The notes under the pieces: generated by a model
Database searches by the model: none
What the model saw: only the letters and a program-made list of their open reading frames with translations
Told to the model about the DNA's origin: nothing
Shown here: positions 1 through 7,481 of the stretch, piece after piece
Layout of the letters: every line of letters begins with the position of its first letter
Position numbering within the stretch: the first letter of the stretch is position 1
Assembly (NCBI RefSeq): GCF_014131695.1
Contig: NZ_CP036346.1
Location: forward strand, 2,418,001-2,482,000
Reading direction: 5' to 3'
Length of the DNA: 64,000 nt
From: Thomasclavelia ramosa DSM 1402
GTDB lineage: Bacteria; Bacillota_I; Bacilli_A; Erysipelotrichales; Coprobacillaceae
Position numbers and translations under genes: made by a program

Positions 1-444
1 TTAATTATCATTTTCTTTTTCTATTTCTTTTATCTTAGCATTATATTTTTTAGCTTCATTTCGATTATAAAAATAAAAACCCGTCCAAATACTTGTAAAG
101 ATAATAATTGCCATTAATATAAAAGTGATAACATAGCCGATATTGCTAATTGGCATCCATCCCAATTTATATGCTATTAATAAATATCCACCCAGCCCAA
201 TCGTAAAATGAAAAGCTATTTGTTTTCTTAAACTTAAACTTTCAATTTTATAAACATATGAAGTCGAACCACAACAAACTCCAACTACCATTGCTCCTAC
301 TGCATGCATGACAAAATTTTCCATCAAAGGTTCTAAAAACGTGCTGCCAATCACTGTATAACCAATTAGATTTATTACTACCAAAAACGTACATCCCCAA
401 GCAATCCCACCAAAAAAATAACTCACTAAATCTTTAAAGCGCAT
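1..444 (-). CDS. DUF3021 family membrane protein
   Basis: A 147-aa protein with about four hydrophobic segments (near residues 8-30, 43-62, 76-95 and 100-125) and a charged, lysine-rich C-terminal tail. Its size, topology and position directly after a LytTR-type DNA-binding protein match the DUF3021 family, which is commonly paired with LytTR regulators in Firmicutes. It starts 3 bases after the LytTR stop codon, so the two are co-transcribed and probably translationally coupled. By analogy with other LytTR/membrane-protein pairs (inference), it may hold the regulator in check at the membrane. No catalytic motif is visible. The family call is good; the function is not established. Confidence 0.8.
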   Translation of the reverse strand: MRFKDLVSYFFGGIAWGCTFLVVINLIGYTVIGSTFLEPLMENFVMHAVGAMVVGVCCGSTSYVYKIESLSLRKQIAFHFTIGLGGYLLIAYKLGWMPISNIGYVITFILMAIIIFTSIWTGFYFYNRNEAKKYNAKIKEIEKENDN

Positions 445-447
445 TCT

Positions 448-891
448 CTACACCCCCAATCTTTCTTTAAACAGTTTTCGATAACTACGGGTTATGATTT
501 CTTCAAGACCATTCTTCATAACTATTTCCATCGTTCCATTAAAAGATGCTTCAACATGATTAATACGCTTAATATTGATGATTGCAAATTTTGATATACG
601 TACAAAATCTTTTCCTAATTGTTCTTGTACTTCATAGAGCGGTTTATTTAAAACATAGCGTTCTTTTTTCAAATCATATAATGCTAATTCTCGCCCTTCA
701 GTACGAATCAGCTCAATTTTTACTGGATCGATTATATAGATCTTACCATTGTTTTGAGCCGTAAAAATCATTTCTTCACACTCTTTTTCCAAAATTGTAA
801 TCGCAGCTTGAAGCGATGGTGTCAGCTTAGCTACATTTATCACTGCCCAAGGCTCTTGACAATTAGGATCAATCTTTAATTCAACTTTCAC
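448..891 (-). CDS. LytTR-domain DNA-binding regulator
   Basis: A small cytoplasmic regulator of about 147 aa. The C-terminal ~95 residues have the LytTR pattern (YEVQEQLGKDFVRISKF, then INHVEASFNGTMEI and a terminal RSYRKLFKERLGV). There is no receiver domain, so it belongs to the stand-alone LytTR group that pairs with DUF3021 membrane proteins rather than to two-component response regulators. I chose the GTG at 889-891 because it sits 8 bases after an AAAGGTG Shine-Dalgarno sequence; an in-frame GTG three codons upstream has no spacing from that site. The promoter has an extended -10 (TGATATAAT, minus strand, 920-928) with a 14-bp palindrome upstream, suggesting autoregulation. Confidence 0.85.
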   Translation of the reverse strand: MKVELKIDPNCQEPWAVINVAKLTPSLQAAITILEKECEEMIFTAQNNGKIYIIDPVKIELIRTEGRELALYDLKKERYVLNKPLYEVQEQLGKDFVRISKFAIINIKRINHVEASFNGTMEIVMKNGLEEIITRSYRKLFKERLGV

Positions 892-919
892 GCTTTTCAC
901 ACCTTTCTTTAATACATCT

Positions 920-983
920 ATTATATCATAATCATTTATTAGCTTCGTGCATTTTACCTTTCTATTTGGTAACTTGAAAGTTA
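920..983 (-). promoter_or_regulatory. LytTR promoter with upstream palindrome
   Basis: On the minus strand there is an extended -10 element TGATATAAT (plus-strand 920-928) with no good -35. About 40 bp further upstream lies the perfect 14-bp inverted repeat TAACTTTCAAGTTA (970-983). A weak -35 plus a palindromic upstream site is typical of an activated or autoregulated promoter. The link to the LytTR protein is inference. Confidence 0.4.
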
Positions 984-1024
984 ATAACTACATGATAAAC
1001 ATTAATTCTCTGCATATCTATACC

Positions 1025-1053
1025 ATAAAAAAACAGCACCATAAAGTGCTGTT
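1025..1053 (-). terminator. Intrinsic terminator of the two-peptide operon
   Basis: Perfect 8-bp stem AACAGCAC/GTGCTGTT with loop CATAAA, followed on the minus strand by a U-rich run (A's at 1026-1033). It begins 3 bases after the stop of the 35-aa ORF, which supports that ORF being the last gene of a real transcript. Confidence 0.8.
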
Positions 1054-1055
1054 CT

Positions 1056-1163
1056 CTATTCTTGAGCATTGGAGTTATCAAGATATTGGTCATCATATTC
1101 CATAATATGATTTTCATAATCAATTTCATCTTGATCTTTAATTTCTTTATCTCTGCGTTTCAC
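1056..1163 (-). CDS. Small acidic protein (35 aa)
   Basis: An ORF of 35 codons starting with GTG (1161-1163). A very strong Shine-Dalgarno GAGGTGAG sits 7 bases upstream and an intrinsic terminator follows 3 bases after the stop. The product begins MKRRDKEIKDQDEIDYENH and is highly charged, acidic overall and without cysteine or hydrophobic segments, so it should be soluble. It lies 31 bases downstream of a 40-aa membrane peptide on the same transcript, whose promoter is bracketed by operators for the divergent LexA-like repressor. I do not recognise the family. The context (repressor, membrane peptide, acidic peptide) would fit an effector/partner pair, but this is inference. Confidence 0.6.
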   Translation of the reverse strand: MKRRDKEIKDQDEIDYENHIMEYDDQYLDNSNAQE

Positions 1164-1194
1164 TTAGCAGCTCACCTCATTACTAGTATGCGCA

Positions 1195-1317
1195 TTAAAG
1201 CATAATTAAATCCAACAAATAAGAACTTAAGGTTGCAATCGTAGAACCCATAATTATTATCCCCGTAATAACCGTTAAAATTCCTTTACCACTAAAATTC
1301 ATTTCTTTGTTTTCCAT
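1195..1317 (-). CDS. Small single-span membrane peptide (40 aa)
   Basis: An ORF of 40 codons starting with ATG (1315-1317) behind a perfect GGAGGGAAAG ribosome binding site. The product opens with a short polar N-terminus (MENKEMNFSGKG). The remaining ~28 residues are a continuous hydrophobic stretch rich in Ile, Leu, Val, Thr and Gly, ending SSYLLDLIML, so one membrane span is expected. It is the first gene of a two-peptide operon transcribed from a near-consensus promoter (TTGACA-17-TATATT) that is framed by two matching operators. Size and topology resemble SOS-induced membrane peptides such as TisB, but no sequence family is recognised. Confidence 0.65.
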   Translation of the reverse strand: MENKEMNFSGKGILTVITGIIIMGSTIATLSSYLLDLIML

Positions 1318-1374
1318 AATCTTTCCCTCCATCATTAGTATCTATTTATTCATCTTTTTATATCAATATTTTTT

Positions 1375-1395
1375 AAGTGTCTTTATAAGACACTT
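1375..1395. promoter_or_regulatory. Operator O1 for the XRE-S24 repressor
   Basis: Inverted repeat AAGTGTC-N7-GACACTT, perfect over both 7-base arms. It lies immediately downstream of the -10 of the leftward promoter, covering its transcription start, where a bound repressor would block it. A second near-identical site lies 56 bp away (1431-1451). Assignment to the adjacent repressor is inference from position and duplication. Confidence 0.7.
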
Positions 1396-1397
1396 TT

Positions 1398-1426
1398 AAT
1401 ATACATCCATTCCATTATTTTGTCAA
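1398..1426 (-). promoter_or_regulatory. Promoter of the two-peptide operon
   Basis: Minus strand: -35 TTGACA (plus-strand 1421-1426), 17-bp spacer, -10 TATATT (1398-1403). It is close to consensus, so it should be strong when not repressed. Operators lie immediately on both sides. Confidence 0.75.
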
Positions 1427-1430
1427 CAAA

Positions 1431-1451
1431 AAGTATCTTTTTTCGACACTT
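1431..1451. promoter_or_regulatory. Operator O2 for the XRE-S24 repressor
   Basis: AAGTATC-N7-GACACTT, the same 7-7-7 geometry as O1 with one mismatch in the left arm. It lies just upstream of the leftward -35 and 15 bp upstream of the rightward -35, so one protein could regulate both promoters. Confidence 0.65.
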
Positions 1452-1465
1452 TTGTTAATTAATGA

Positions 1466-1494
1466 TTGCACAACTAGTTATTTAATAGTAAAAT
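1466..1494 (+). promoter_or_regulatory. Promoter of the XRE-S24 repressor gene
   Basis: -35 TTGCAC (1466-1471), 17-bp spacer, -10 TAAAAT (1489-1494). An AAGGAG ribosome binding site follows at about 1502, then the ATG at 1518. Confidence 0.6.
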
Positions 1495-1517
1495 TAAGAC
1501 ACAAGGAGTGAATACAA

Positions 1518-2138
1518 ATGACCGGTGAACGAATAAAAAAATTACGTAAAGAAAAAGGCTTAACTCAAGAGCAATTAGGTAACTTACTTGGGGTTAAAAA
1601 ATCAGCCATCGCAAAATATGAAAACAATCGAGTTGAGAATTTAAAAAAGGACACGATTCAAAAACTATCTGAAATTTTTGATGTTCCTGCTTCATACTTT
1701 TTAGGAATTGACGAGAGCAATCAACCTATTATTACTGATTCAATTACTATTCCTTTATACAGTGATATTAGTTGTGGAACTGGTCTTTTTGTTGATGACA
1801 ATGTTGATGAATATATATCCTTACCTGAAACATTACTTTCACCCAGTAAAGAATATTTTTGTCAATATGCCGATGGTGACAGCATGATCAATGAAAATAT
1901 CAATCAAGGTGATTTAATTGTATTTGAAAAAAGTAATCAAATTAGAAATGGTGAGGTTGGCTGCTTTACAATCGATGATAATGTTGCTACATGTAAAAAA
2001 TTCTACCGTGATGATAATAATCACTGCATTATATTACAACCAGCTAATCCTGAATATACACCCATTGTAATAAATCAAGAAAGTCAAGCCGGCTTTAGAG
2101 TAATAGGTAAACTAACTTTAGTTATTAATAAAAGGTAG
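1518..2138 (+). CDS. XRE-family LexA-like repressor with S24 peptidase domain
   Basis: A 206-aa protein. An N-terminal helix-turn-helix (residues ~4-60, GLTQEQLGNLLGVKKSAIAKYE) is followed by a C-terminal S24/LexA-type domain. The self-cleavage machinery looks intact: a Cys86-Gly87 cleavage site, Ser122 in GDSM, and Lys160/161 as the general base. The spacing is almost that of LexA (Ala84-Gly85, Ser119, Lys156). It is therefore expected to repress its targets until stress, classically RecA filaments on ssDNA, triggers autoproteolysis. Two matching operators lie in the 200-bp divergent region shared with a two-peptide operon. It is too divergent in its HTH to be the housekeeping LexA, and no phage genes surround it. 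Confidence 0.9.
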   Translation: MTGERIKKLRKEKGLTQEQLGNLLGVKKSAIAKYENNRVENLKKDTIQKLSEIFDVPASYFLGIDESNQPIITDSITIPLYSDISCGTGLFVDDNVDEYISLPETLLSPSKEYFCQYADGDSMINENINQGDLIVFEKSNQIRNGEVGCFTIDDNVATCKKFYRDDNNHCIILQPANPEYTPIVINQESQAGFRVIGKLTLVINKR

Positions 2139-2150
2139 TTTACCTTTTTT
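2131..2150 (+). terminator. Terminator of the XRE-S24 gene
   Basis: Stem AAAGGTA/TACCTTT, loop GTT, then a T run to 2150. It overlaps the stop codon. Confidence 0.7.
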
Positions 2151-2155
2151 CGTGT

Positions 2156-2180
2156 AAAAAAAAGCCTAGCAATACTAGGC
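2156..2180 (-). terminator. Terminator of the HAD phosphatase gene
   Basis: Stem GCCTAG/CTAGGC with loop CAATA. The minus-strand U run corresponds to A's at 2156-2163. The stem overlaps the stop codon at 2175-2177. Confidence 0.75.
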
Positions 2181-2969
2181 AAGATCCAATACTTCTTTAA
2201 TTTTAATTAAGACTCCCTGTTCATCATTGGATCTAGTTGTACCATAAGCAATCTCCTTAATTGGCAGAACTGCATTATCCATGGCATAACCATATTTCAC
2301 TTGCTGTAATAACTCATAATCATTCATTTGATCCCCAAAAGCCATACATTCATCAGGTTCTATTTCATAGATTGCTTGTAAAAAACGCATTCCAACACCT
2401 TTGTTAATATCACGATTATGAATATCCATCCACATATTTCCTGCTGTTACAACCTTAACTGCGACTGGTAAATGCGGCTCCAATGCTTGCAAATATTTTT
2501 CTATCTGTTCTTCTGGATCATTAATAGAAATCTTCATGATTTCATCATCGATATGATCGAATGAATCAACAAATTGATAATTACAATAATGTAATCTCAC
2601 CAATGATTCAAAATGCTTATCACGGCTTAAGACATAAGCCCCTTTCCGACCACACATGATCATAAATAAATTATCATATGGGGCTAATGCTGTTTTGATC
2701 AATTCAACATTATCGTGTGTAATTGTATTACAATACAATTCTGTCGCTCCCTCTGCGATGTAACAACCATTTTCAGCAATAAAATACATTTGTTCACTTA
2801 ATGGTAAAAATTTTTGATATAATCGATAATACTGATTACCACTAGCAATTACAAATTTGATTCCCTTTTCCTTTAGTTTATAAAATATATCAATAAATTC
2901 CGGATCAAAACGTTTATCTGAATCCAAAAATGTTCCATCCATATCTGTTGCAATTAATTTTATCATCAT
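2175..2969 (-). CDS. Cof-type HAD-IIB phosphatase
   Basis: A 264-aa cytoplasmic phosphatase. It has the HAD motif I DMDGT (Asp nucleophile, residues ~9-13), motif II ASGN near residue 43, a conserved Lys in the NKGVG segment, and a C-terminal GDQMND metal-binding motif IV (residues ~217-222). The CapC2/IIB cap lies between motifs II and III. Length and motif order match the Cof/YbjI/SupH group, which removes phosphate from sugar phosphates and flavin nucleotides with broad specificity. It is monocistronic, with its own terminator overlapping the stop. The exact substrate cannot be told from sequence. Confidence 0.9.
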   Translation of the reverse strand: MMIKLIATDMDGTFLDSDKRFDPEFIDIFYKLKEKGIKFVIASGNQYYRLYQKFLPLSEQMYFIAENGCYIAEGATELYCNTITHDNVELIKTALAPYDNLFMIMCGRKGAYVLSRDKHFESLVRLHYCNYQFVDSFDHIDDEIMKISINDPEEQIEKYLQALEPHLPVAVKVVTAGNMWMDIHNRDINKGVGMRFLQAIYEIEPDECMAFGDQMNDYELLQQVKYGYAMDNAVLPIKEIAYGTTRSNDEQGVLIKIKEVLDLA

Positions 2970-3016
2970 AGCCTCCTTATCAGGATGTAGTATAGCATAA
3001 TCTCTATTTAGATAAA

Positions 3017-3090
3017 AGAAAAAGGTGCCAAAATATAGTGATCATTTCTAGTTGCTCACTCAACTTTTAAAGTTCACTACAAATAGCACC
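3017..3090 (-). terminator. Long imperfect terminator of the prx-rhodanese operon
   Basis: Minus-strand transcript: outer arms GGTGC/GCACC, an internal bulge, inner arms TAGTGA/TCACTA, a loop that contains a small palindrome, and then a U-rich tract (A's at 3016-3023). At about 70 nt it is unusually long for a terminator. Confidence 0.55.
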
Positions 3091-3093
3091 CTC

Positions 3094-3498
3094 TTATTTA
3101 ACTACTTCACCATCCCAATCAATGATTCCACCAAAATCAATAACATTTTCATAACCAAGTTTAATCAATTTGTTTGCAGCCTGACGACTTCTACTTCCAC
3201 TGCGACAATATACTAATATTTCTTGTGATTTATCTGGTAACTCTGCAATTTCTTTATTAGAAATTAATTCATTGGGAATACAGATAGCATTTTTTATATG
3301 CCCGGTCTTATATTCATCTACTGTTCTTACATCAATAATGATAATATTACTTTCTTCATCCATAATCTTTTGAGCTTCACTCGCCGAAATCCTTTGATAA
3401 GCAGTTTCTTGGCGATGATTACGATACACTAATAAAACAATAATAATGATAACTAAAATACCAATAATTAATTGCATCTGTCTTTTATTCACTCTCAA
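3094..3498 (-). CDS. Membrane-anchored rhodanese-domain protein
   Basis: A 134-aa protein. An N-terminal membrane anchor (residues ~9-25, very Ile/Val/Leu-rich) is followed by one rhodanese domain. The active-site loop CRSGSRS carries the catalytic Cys, and the fold hallmarks IIIIDVRTVDEYKTGHIKNA and GYENVIDFGGI are present. Rhodaneses carry sulfur as a persulfide on that Cys. The anchor would place the domain outside the membrane or on its inner face. It overlaps the upstream peroxiredoxin by 14 bases, so the two are translated as a unit, consistent with a thiol or sulfane-sulfur redox role (inference). Confidence 0.88.
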   Translation of the reverse strand: MRVNKRQMQLIIGILVIIIIVLLVYRNHRQETAYQRISASEAQKIMDEESNIIIIDVRTVDEYKTGHIKNAICIPNELISNKEIAELPDKSQEILVYCRSGSRSRQAANKLIKLGYENVIDFGGIIDWDGEVVK

Positions 3499-3946
3499 TC
3501 TCTCTTAACATTCGCTCAGCATCATCTGCTGCTTTAACCTTTGTAAATGCCTTTTCTATAATACCTTCTTCATTAATTAAATATGTAGTTCGCACTACAC
3601 CCATAACCATTCGACCATACATATTTTTTTCTTTCCAAACATCATAAGCTTGTAAAACATCTAATTCTGGATTAGCTAATAAAATAAATGGAAGCTGATA
3701 TTTTTCTTCAAATTTTTTATGTGATACAACCGTATCTTTACTAATCCCAATAATTATTGTGTCTTTTTCTTTGAATCGAGGATAGTTTTGAGCATATCCA
3801 CAAGCTTGTTTAGTGCAGCCTGGCGTATTATCTTTACTATAAAAATATAAAATTATTTTCTTTCCAACAAAATTACTCAATGAAACACTGTCACCATTTT
3901 GATCTAATAAGGTAAAATCTGGAGCAATACTTCCCACTTCTAACAT
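3485..3946 (-). CDS. bcp: Thioredoxin-dependent peroxiredoxin (BCP/PrxQ type)
   Basis: A 153-aa atypical peroxiredoxin. The peroxidatic Cys is in DNTPGCTKQACGY, with the second Cys five residues on, the arrangement of the BCP/PrxQ subgroup that forms an intramolecular disulfide. It reduces hydrogen peroxide and organic peroxides using thioredoxin. The start ATG (3944-3946) has AAAGGAGAG upstream. A promoter TTGCAT-17-TATGCT (minus strand, 4010 to 3982) precedes it. It heads a two-gene operon with the rhodanese, suited to peroxide defence in an anaerobe. Confidence 0.92.
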   Translation of the reverse strand: MLEVGSIAPDFTLLDQNGDSVSLSNFVGKKIILYFYSKDNTPGCTKQACGYAQNYPRFKEKDTIIIGISKDTVVSHKKFEEKYQLPFILLANPELDVLQAYDVWKEKNMYGRMVMGVVRTTYLINEEGIIEKAFTKVKAADDAERMLREIESE

Positions 3947-3981
3947 CTTTTATTTCTCTCCTTTATTTTTCTCTAATAAAT

Positions 3982-4010
3982 AGCATACCTATTTTTGATA
4001 CCAAATGCAA
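3982..4010 (-). promoter_or_regulatory. Promoter of the peroxiredoxin operon
   Basis: Minus strand -35 TTGCAT (plus-strand 4005-4010), 17-bp spacer, -10 TATGCT (3982-3987). It lies about 36 bp before the start codon. The rest of 3947-4130 holds nothing else I can support. Confidence 0.5.
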
Positions 4011-4130
4011 ATATTATGACTTATAAATATTATACGATTATATCAACATTTTATACTATTTATCATCAGTTATCTGAGCATTCTTTCACCACTGATTTTT
4101 AAACTTCTTAAACCACTCATTTTTCTTTAA

Positions 4131-4157
4131 TAAAAAGAAAAAGTGGAATCCTCCACC
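4131..4157 (-). terminator. Terminator of the GRE-aldolase operon
   Basis: Stem GTGGA/TCCAC with loop ATCC, followed on the minus strand by a U-rich stretch (A's at 4131-4142). It lies directly after the aldolase stop. Confidence 0.6.
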
Positions 4158-4164
4158 ATTTCTT

Positions 4165-4845
4165 TTATAAATCACAAATTCCTTTATTTTCTCCATAAAC
4201 ACTATACCAGTCTTGATTAAAATCATCTACAGCTTTTTCAATATTTGGATTATTAAAAATCGCTTTTAGAACACTGACTGGTGCTGTAATTGCTTGGGCT
4301 CCACTATTAAAAGAATCTCTTACTTGCTGGACACCTTTGAAACTGGCTGCTAAAATCTTACAATCATAATCATCCATCACGATTCGATTTGACAACTCAT
4401 TGATTAATTCAAACGGATCACTACCAAGGTTCCCAATTCGATTAACATATGGAGCAATATAATCAGCTCCGGCTGCCAATGCCATATATGCCTGCATCAG
4501 GTCGTAAACAGCAGTTGCTGTAACATTGATGCCTTCTGCTTTTAAAATCTTGATAGCTTTGATTCCTTCATATGATACAGGAATCTTCACATAAACTCGA
4601 TTATCAATTTCCTTTAAAATTCGATGTGCTTCATTAACCATCTCATCACAATTTTTAGAAATCACTTGAACATGTAAGCTTCTATCTTTTCCAATAATAT
4701 CTCTTACTTTTCTCATGTGATCAAAGAAGTTTTCTGGTGCAGTTGCTTTTACAATAGAAGGGTTGCTTGTCACTCCTACGATTGGCATATGATCTATAGC
4801 ATCTTTAATTTCCTCTAAATTCACAGTATCAATAATAAATTCCAT
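4165..4845 (-). CDS. Fructose-6-phosphate aldolase/transaldolase-like protein
   Basis: A 226-aa class I aldolase of the FSA/TalC family, much shorter than true transaldolase. Visible features are VTSNPSIV at the N-terminus, the Schiff-base Lys in VYVKIPVSYEGIKAIK, and NVTATAVYDLMQAYMAL. I set the start at the ATG of MEFIID (4843-4845), which follows AAAGGGG; the longer reading would overlap the preceding gene. It lies 13 bases after a YbiW/PflD-type glycyl radical enzyme. In E. coli the same pairing feeds 1-deoxyfructose-6-phosphate to FsaA/FsaB, which split it into glyceraldehyde-3-phosphate and hydroxyacetone. That role is inferred here. Confidence 0.88.
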   Translation of the reverse strand: MEFIIDTVNLEEIKDAIDHMPIVGVTSNPSIVKATAPENFFDHMRKVRDIIGKDRSLHVQVISKNCDEMVNEAHRILKEIDNRVYVKIPVSYEGIKAIKILKAEGINVTATAVYDLMQAYMALAAGADYIAPYVNRIGNLGSDPFELINELSNRIVMDDYDCKILAASFKGVQQVRDSFNSGAQAITAPVSVLKAIFNNPNIEKAVDDFNQDWYSVYGENKGICDL

Positions 4846-4858
4846 TTTTATTCCCCTT

Positions 4859-7270
4859 TTATAATGTTTGTTCTGTTCTTTCAATTATATCATCTTGAGT
4901 TGCTCTTGATAAGACATTAAAGAATGCCGAATACCCTGCAACCCTAACAATCAAATCACGATGCTTTTCTGGATTCTTTTGAGCATCAATCAATGTTTCT
5001 CTAGAAACTACGTTATATTGCACATGATAGCCATGTAATCGATTAAAGAAAGTTTTAATTATCATTTCTAATTTCTCTTTATTTTCTTCTGTCGCTAACA
5101 TTTGTGGTGTTACTTTTTGATTTAATAAAACACCACCGGTAATTTCATGTGTTGGTAATTTTGAAACTGTTTTGAATACCGCTGTAGGTCCATTTTTATC
5201 CATTGCATGAGCTGGAGAACAACCTTCAGCAAGTGGAGTATGGGCTTTACGACCATCTGGGGTTGCCATTGTCCCATATCCTTGTCCAACATTAGCAGAA
5301 ATTGAGGAAGTACCTGCATAGCGAATCCCTCCAACAGGTCCTCTTTGATATCGAGTACTTGGATATTTTTTGATTTCATTAATATATGAATCATATGCCT
5401 CTACAACCAATTGATCAACATAATCATCATCATTCCCATATTTAGGAGCTTCATTAATTAACATACTTTGAATTTTTTGATTTTCTTCACTCATAAAATC
5501 ATCTTGTAAAGCATCCCATAATTGTTGCGGTGTAATCTTTTTTTCCTCAAAAACTAGTTTTTTTATTGCTGCCAAACTATCTGCCATATTAGCAATTCCA
5601 ATTTGTAATCCAGAAATGAAATCATAGACTGCTCCACCTTCTTTAATTGTCTTCCCTCTACCAATACAATCTTGAGTCAAGGTTGAACATAAAATATCTG
5701 GAACATCACGCTCTGAGGCAAGATCGACTGCATTTTCTACAATTACAGATAATCGGGTAATTTCTCTAATTGACTTATCCCAGGCATCTTGCAACTCTTC
5801 AAAAGACTTCATATCTCTAAAATAGCCGTAACCCTTTACAAATCGTTTACCAGAAGTTACATCTACTCCATCATTCATCACTGCTAATAAAATTCTTGGG
5901 AAATTTTGATATGACATTCCTGTACAACGATATCCCCATTTCCCAGGAACAGCTGTTTCAACACAACCAATTGCTGAATAATTATAAGCATCTTCCTCTT
6001 TTACTCCCAGATCAATAAACGAAGGAATAATAATTTCATCATTATTAAATGCCGGCATTCCTGTTCCTAACTTCATAACTTCGATACATTCATCTAAAAA
6101 TTCTTTATTTAAACCATTATAATATCTAACAGTCAAATTAGGCTGTGGCAATCTTGTTTGAGCAACAGATTTCAAAACTAAAAACGAAAGTTTGTTCACT
6201 GCATCTTTTTTATCAGGAGTTTGTCCACCAATAGTTACATTTTGGTACATTGGACTACCAGCACTGCTAAATGTGTGAGCCTGGCTTCTGACCTTATTAA
6301 TAGTTAATGTTTTGATCCATAAATTTGTTAGCAACTCAACAGCTTCCTCATCCGTGATTACGCCTTTTTCTAGATCCGCTTTCAAATATGGATACATATA
6401 TTGATCGAAACGTCCATATGATAATGAATGTCCATTAGATTCAATTTGCAAAATCAATTGAATAAACCAAACTGATTGAATCGCTTCTTTAAAAGATGAA
6501 GCTGGTTCATAAGGCACTTTAGAACAAATATTACTAATTTCTAATAACTCATCCTTTCTATGACTTTGAGCATTTTCAGCCATTTCTTGAGCAAGAAGAC
6601 TAAACCTATCAGCATAAGTTTTAACTGCTTCAATTACAATCAATACAGCTTTATAAAAAACATATTTATCAATATTTTCCGGAACACATAGATCCAACTC
6701 TGCTTTTAATTGTCGCACTCTTTTTTCATAACCGACTAATCCTATTTTTAGTAACTGTTCATAATCAACCGCAAGATGAGCATCTCCAGAATTTAATTTT
6801 CCTTCCATTCCAAAGAAACCAGTTTCCATAAAAACATTTACTTCTTCAGGTAGTAAAGCTTCCCCCTTAGCTCTTAAATTATTATTCTCCCAAAATGGTG
6901 CAATTGAACGTAAAGCTGCTTTTGTTTCTTCAGTAATATAAAAAACATCACCATCTCTTTTTTCAAATTTGTCCAATTCATCAATAACAAATTCTAACGT
7001 ATATTCGGGAAAAATTGGAGCATCTTTATTTGAAGCAGCCTGATTCCCAACTATTAAAGTTTCATCTTCAATATAAATTGACATTTTCTCTAAAATATTT
7101 TTTAACATTAGTGCCCGTTTCATAACCGGTGGCTGATTTTGATATAATCTATAAGATTCTGTAGCTAATAATGCTCTCTCTGCACAAATATACGGTTTTT
7201 TATCTAAAACCTTTTCTCTAAAATCATTCATTCTAGGTGTTAAATCACCAAAATGTTCAATGTTTTTCAT
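4859..7270 (-). CDS. Glycyl radical enzyme, YbiW/PflD-like
   Basis: An 803-aa glycyl radical enzyme, close to the usual length (~800). The radical Gly is in RVAGYSAFF (about residue 779), and the thiyl Cys with its partner Glu is in GCVETA (Cys436, Glu438). A CVE signature excludes pyruvate formate-lyase (paired Cys) and matches the dehydratase/lyase branch (glycerol and propanediol dehydratase, CutC, YbiW, PflD). The adjacent FSA-type aldolase and cluster-containing activase are the YbiW/PflD neighbourhood. Those enzymes are reported to open the ring of anhydroglucitol- or anhydromannitol-6-phosphate. Substrate here is inferred from context; a glycerol- or propanediol-dehydratase role is the main alternative. 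It is oxygen-sensitive and activated by the divergently encoded radical SAM protein. Confidence 0.88.
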   Translation of the reverse strand: MKNIEHFGDLTPRMNDFREKVLDKKPYICAERALLATESYRLYQNQPPVMKRALMLKNILEKMSIYIEDETLIVGNQAASNKDAPIFPEYTLEFVIDELDKFEKRDGDVFYITEETKAALRSIAPFWENNNLRAKGEALLPEEVNVFMETGFFGMEGKLNSGDAHLAVDYEQLLKIGLVGYEKRVRQLKAELDLCVPENIDKYVFYKAVLIVIEAVKTYADRFSLLAQEMAENAQSHRKDELLEISNICSKVPYEPASSFKEAIQSVWFIQLILQIESNGHSLSYGRFDQYMYPYLKADLEKGVITDEEAVELLTNLWIKTLTINKVRSQAHTFSSAGSPMYQNVTIGGQTPDKKDAVNKLSFLVLKSVAQTRLPQPNLTVRYYNGLNKEFLDECIEVMKLGTGMPAFNNDEIIIPSFIDLGVKEEDAYNYSAIGCVETAVPGKWGYRCTGMSYQNFPRILLAVMNDGVDVTSGKRFVKGYGYFRDMKSFEELQDAWDKSIREITRLSVIVENAVDLASERDVPDILCSTLTQDCIGRGKTIKEGGAVYDFISGLQIGIANMADSLAAIKKLVFEEKKITPQQLWDALQDDFMSEENQKIQSMLINEAPKYGNDDDYVDQLVVEAYDSYINEIKKYPSTRYQRGPVGGIRYAGTSSISANVGQGYGTMATPDGRKAHTPLAEGCSPAHAMDKNGPTAVFKTVSKLPTHEITGGVLLNQKVTPQMLATEENKEKLEMIIKTFFNRLHGYHVQYNVVSRETLIDAQKNPEKHRDLIVRVAGYSAFFNVLSRATQDDIIERTEQTL

Positions 7271-7306
7271 ATTTTTCCTCCAAAGTTACTAAAATAAATT
7301 ATTAAG

Positions 7307-7314
7307 TTTCGTTC
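7307..7314 (+). promoter_or_regulatory. TTTCGTTC motif in the GRE promoter
   Basis: TTTCGTTC lies 37 bp upstream of the glycyl radical enzyme start. The same TTTCGTT core forms both arms of the long inverted repeat upstream of the DeoR-type regulator (9231-9269), so it is a candidate operator shared by regulator and target. This is weak evidence taken alone. Confidence 0.35.
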
Positions 7315-7396
7315 ATAACATAAATTCACTTCATTTACACCTATATATTAACATATACGAACAATAAGTCAATATTTTTATTTCAAAAGCAGTATA

Positions 7397-7411
7397 TATC
7401 GGTTTCAAATG
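7397..7411 (-). promoter_or_regulatory. Possible cre (CcpA) site
   Basis: Minus-strand TTTGAAACCGATATA fits the cre consensus WTGNAANCGNWNNCW except at the last C. It lies between the divergent GRE and activase genes, a sensible place for catabolite repression of an alternative sugar pathway. Confidence 0.3.
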
Positions 7412-7422
7412 AAATATAAACA

Positions 7423-7451
7423 TTTACAATTTGCAATCAACATGATATTAT
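7423..7451 (+). promoter_or_regulatory. Promoter of the GRE-activase gene
   Basis: -35 TTTACA (7423-7428), 17-bp spacer, -10 TATTAT (7446-7451), then AAGGAG at about 7468 and the ATG at 7482. Confidence 0.5.
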
Positions 7452-7481
7452 AAATAATGAAAAGATAAGGAGATATTCATA

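Noticed and set aside
1518-2138. XRE-S24 gene as the housekeeping lexA
   Set aside because: The HTH is of the XRE (phage repressor) type rather than the LexA winged helix, and the operators do not resemble the Gram-positive LexA box.
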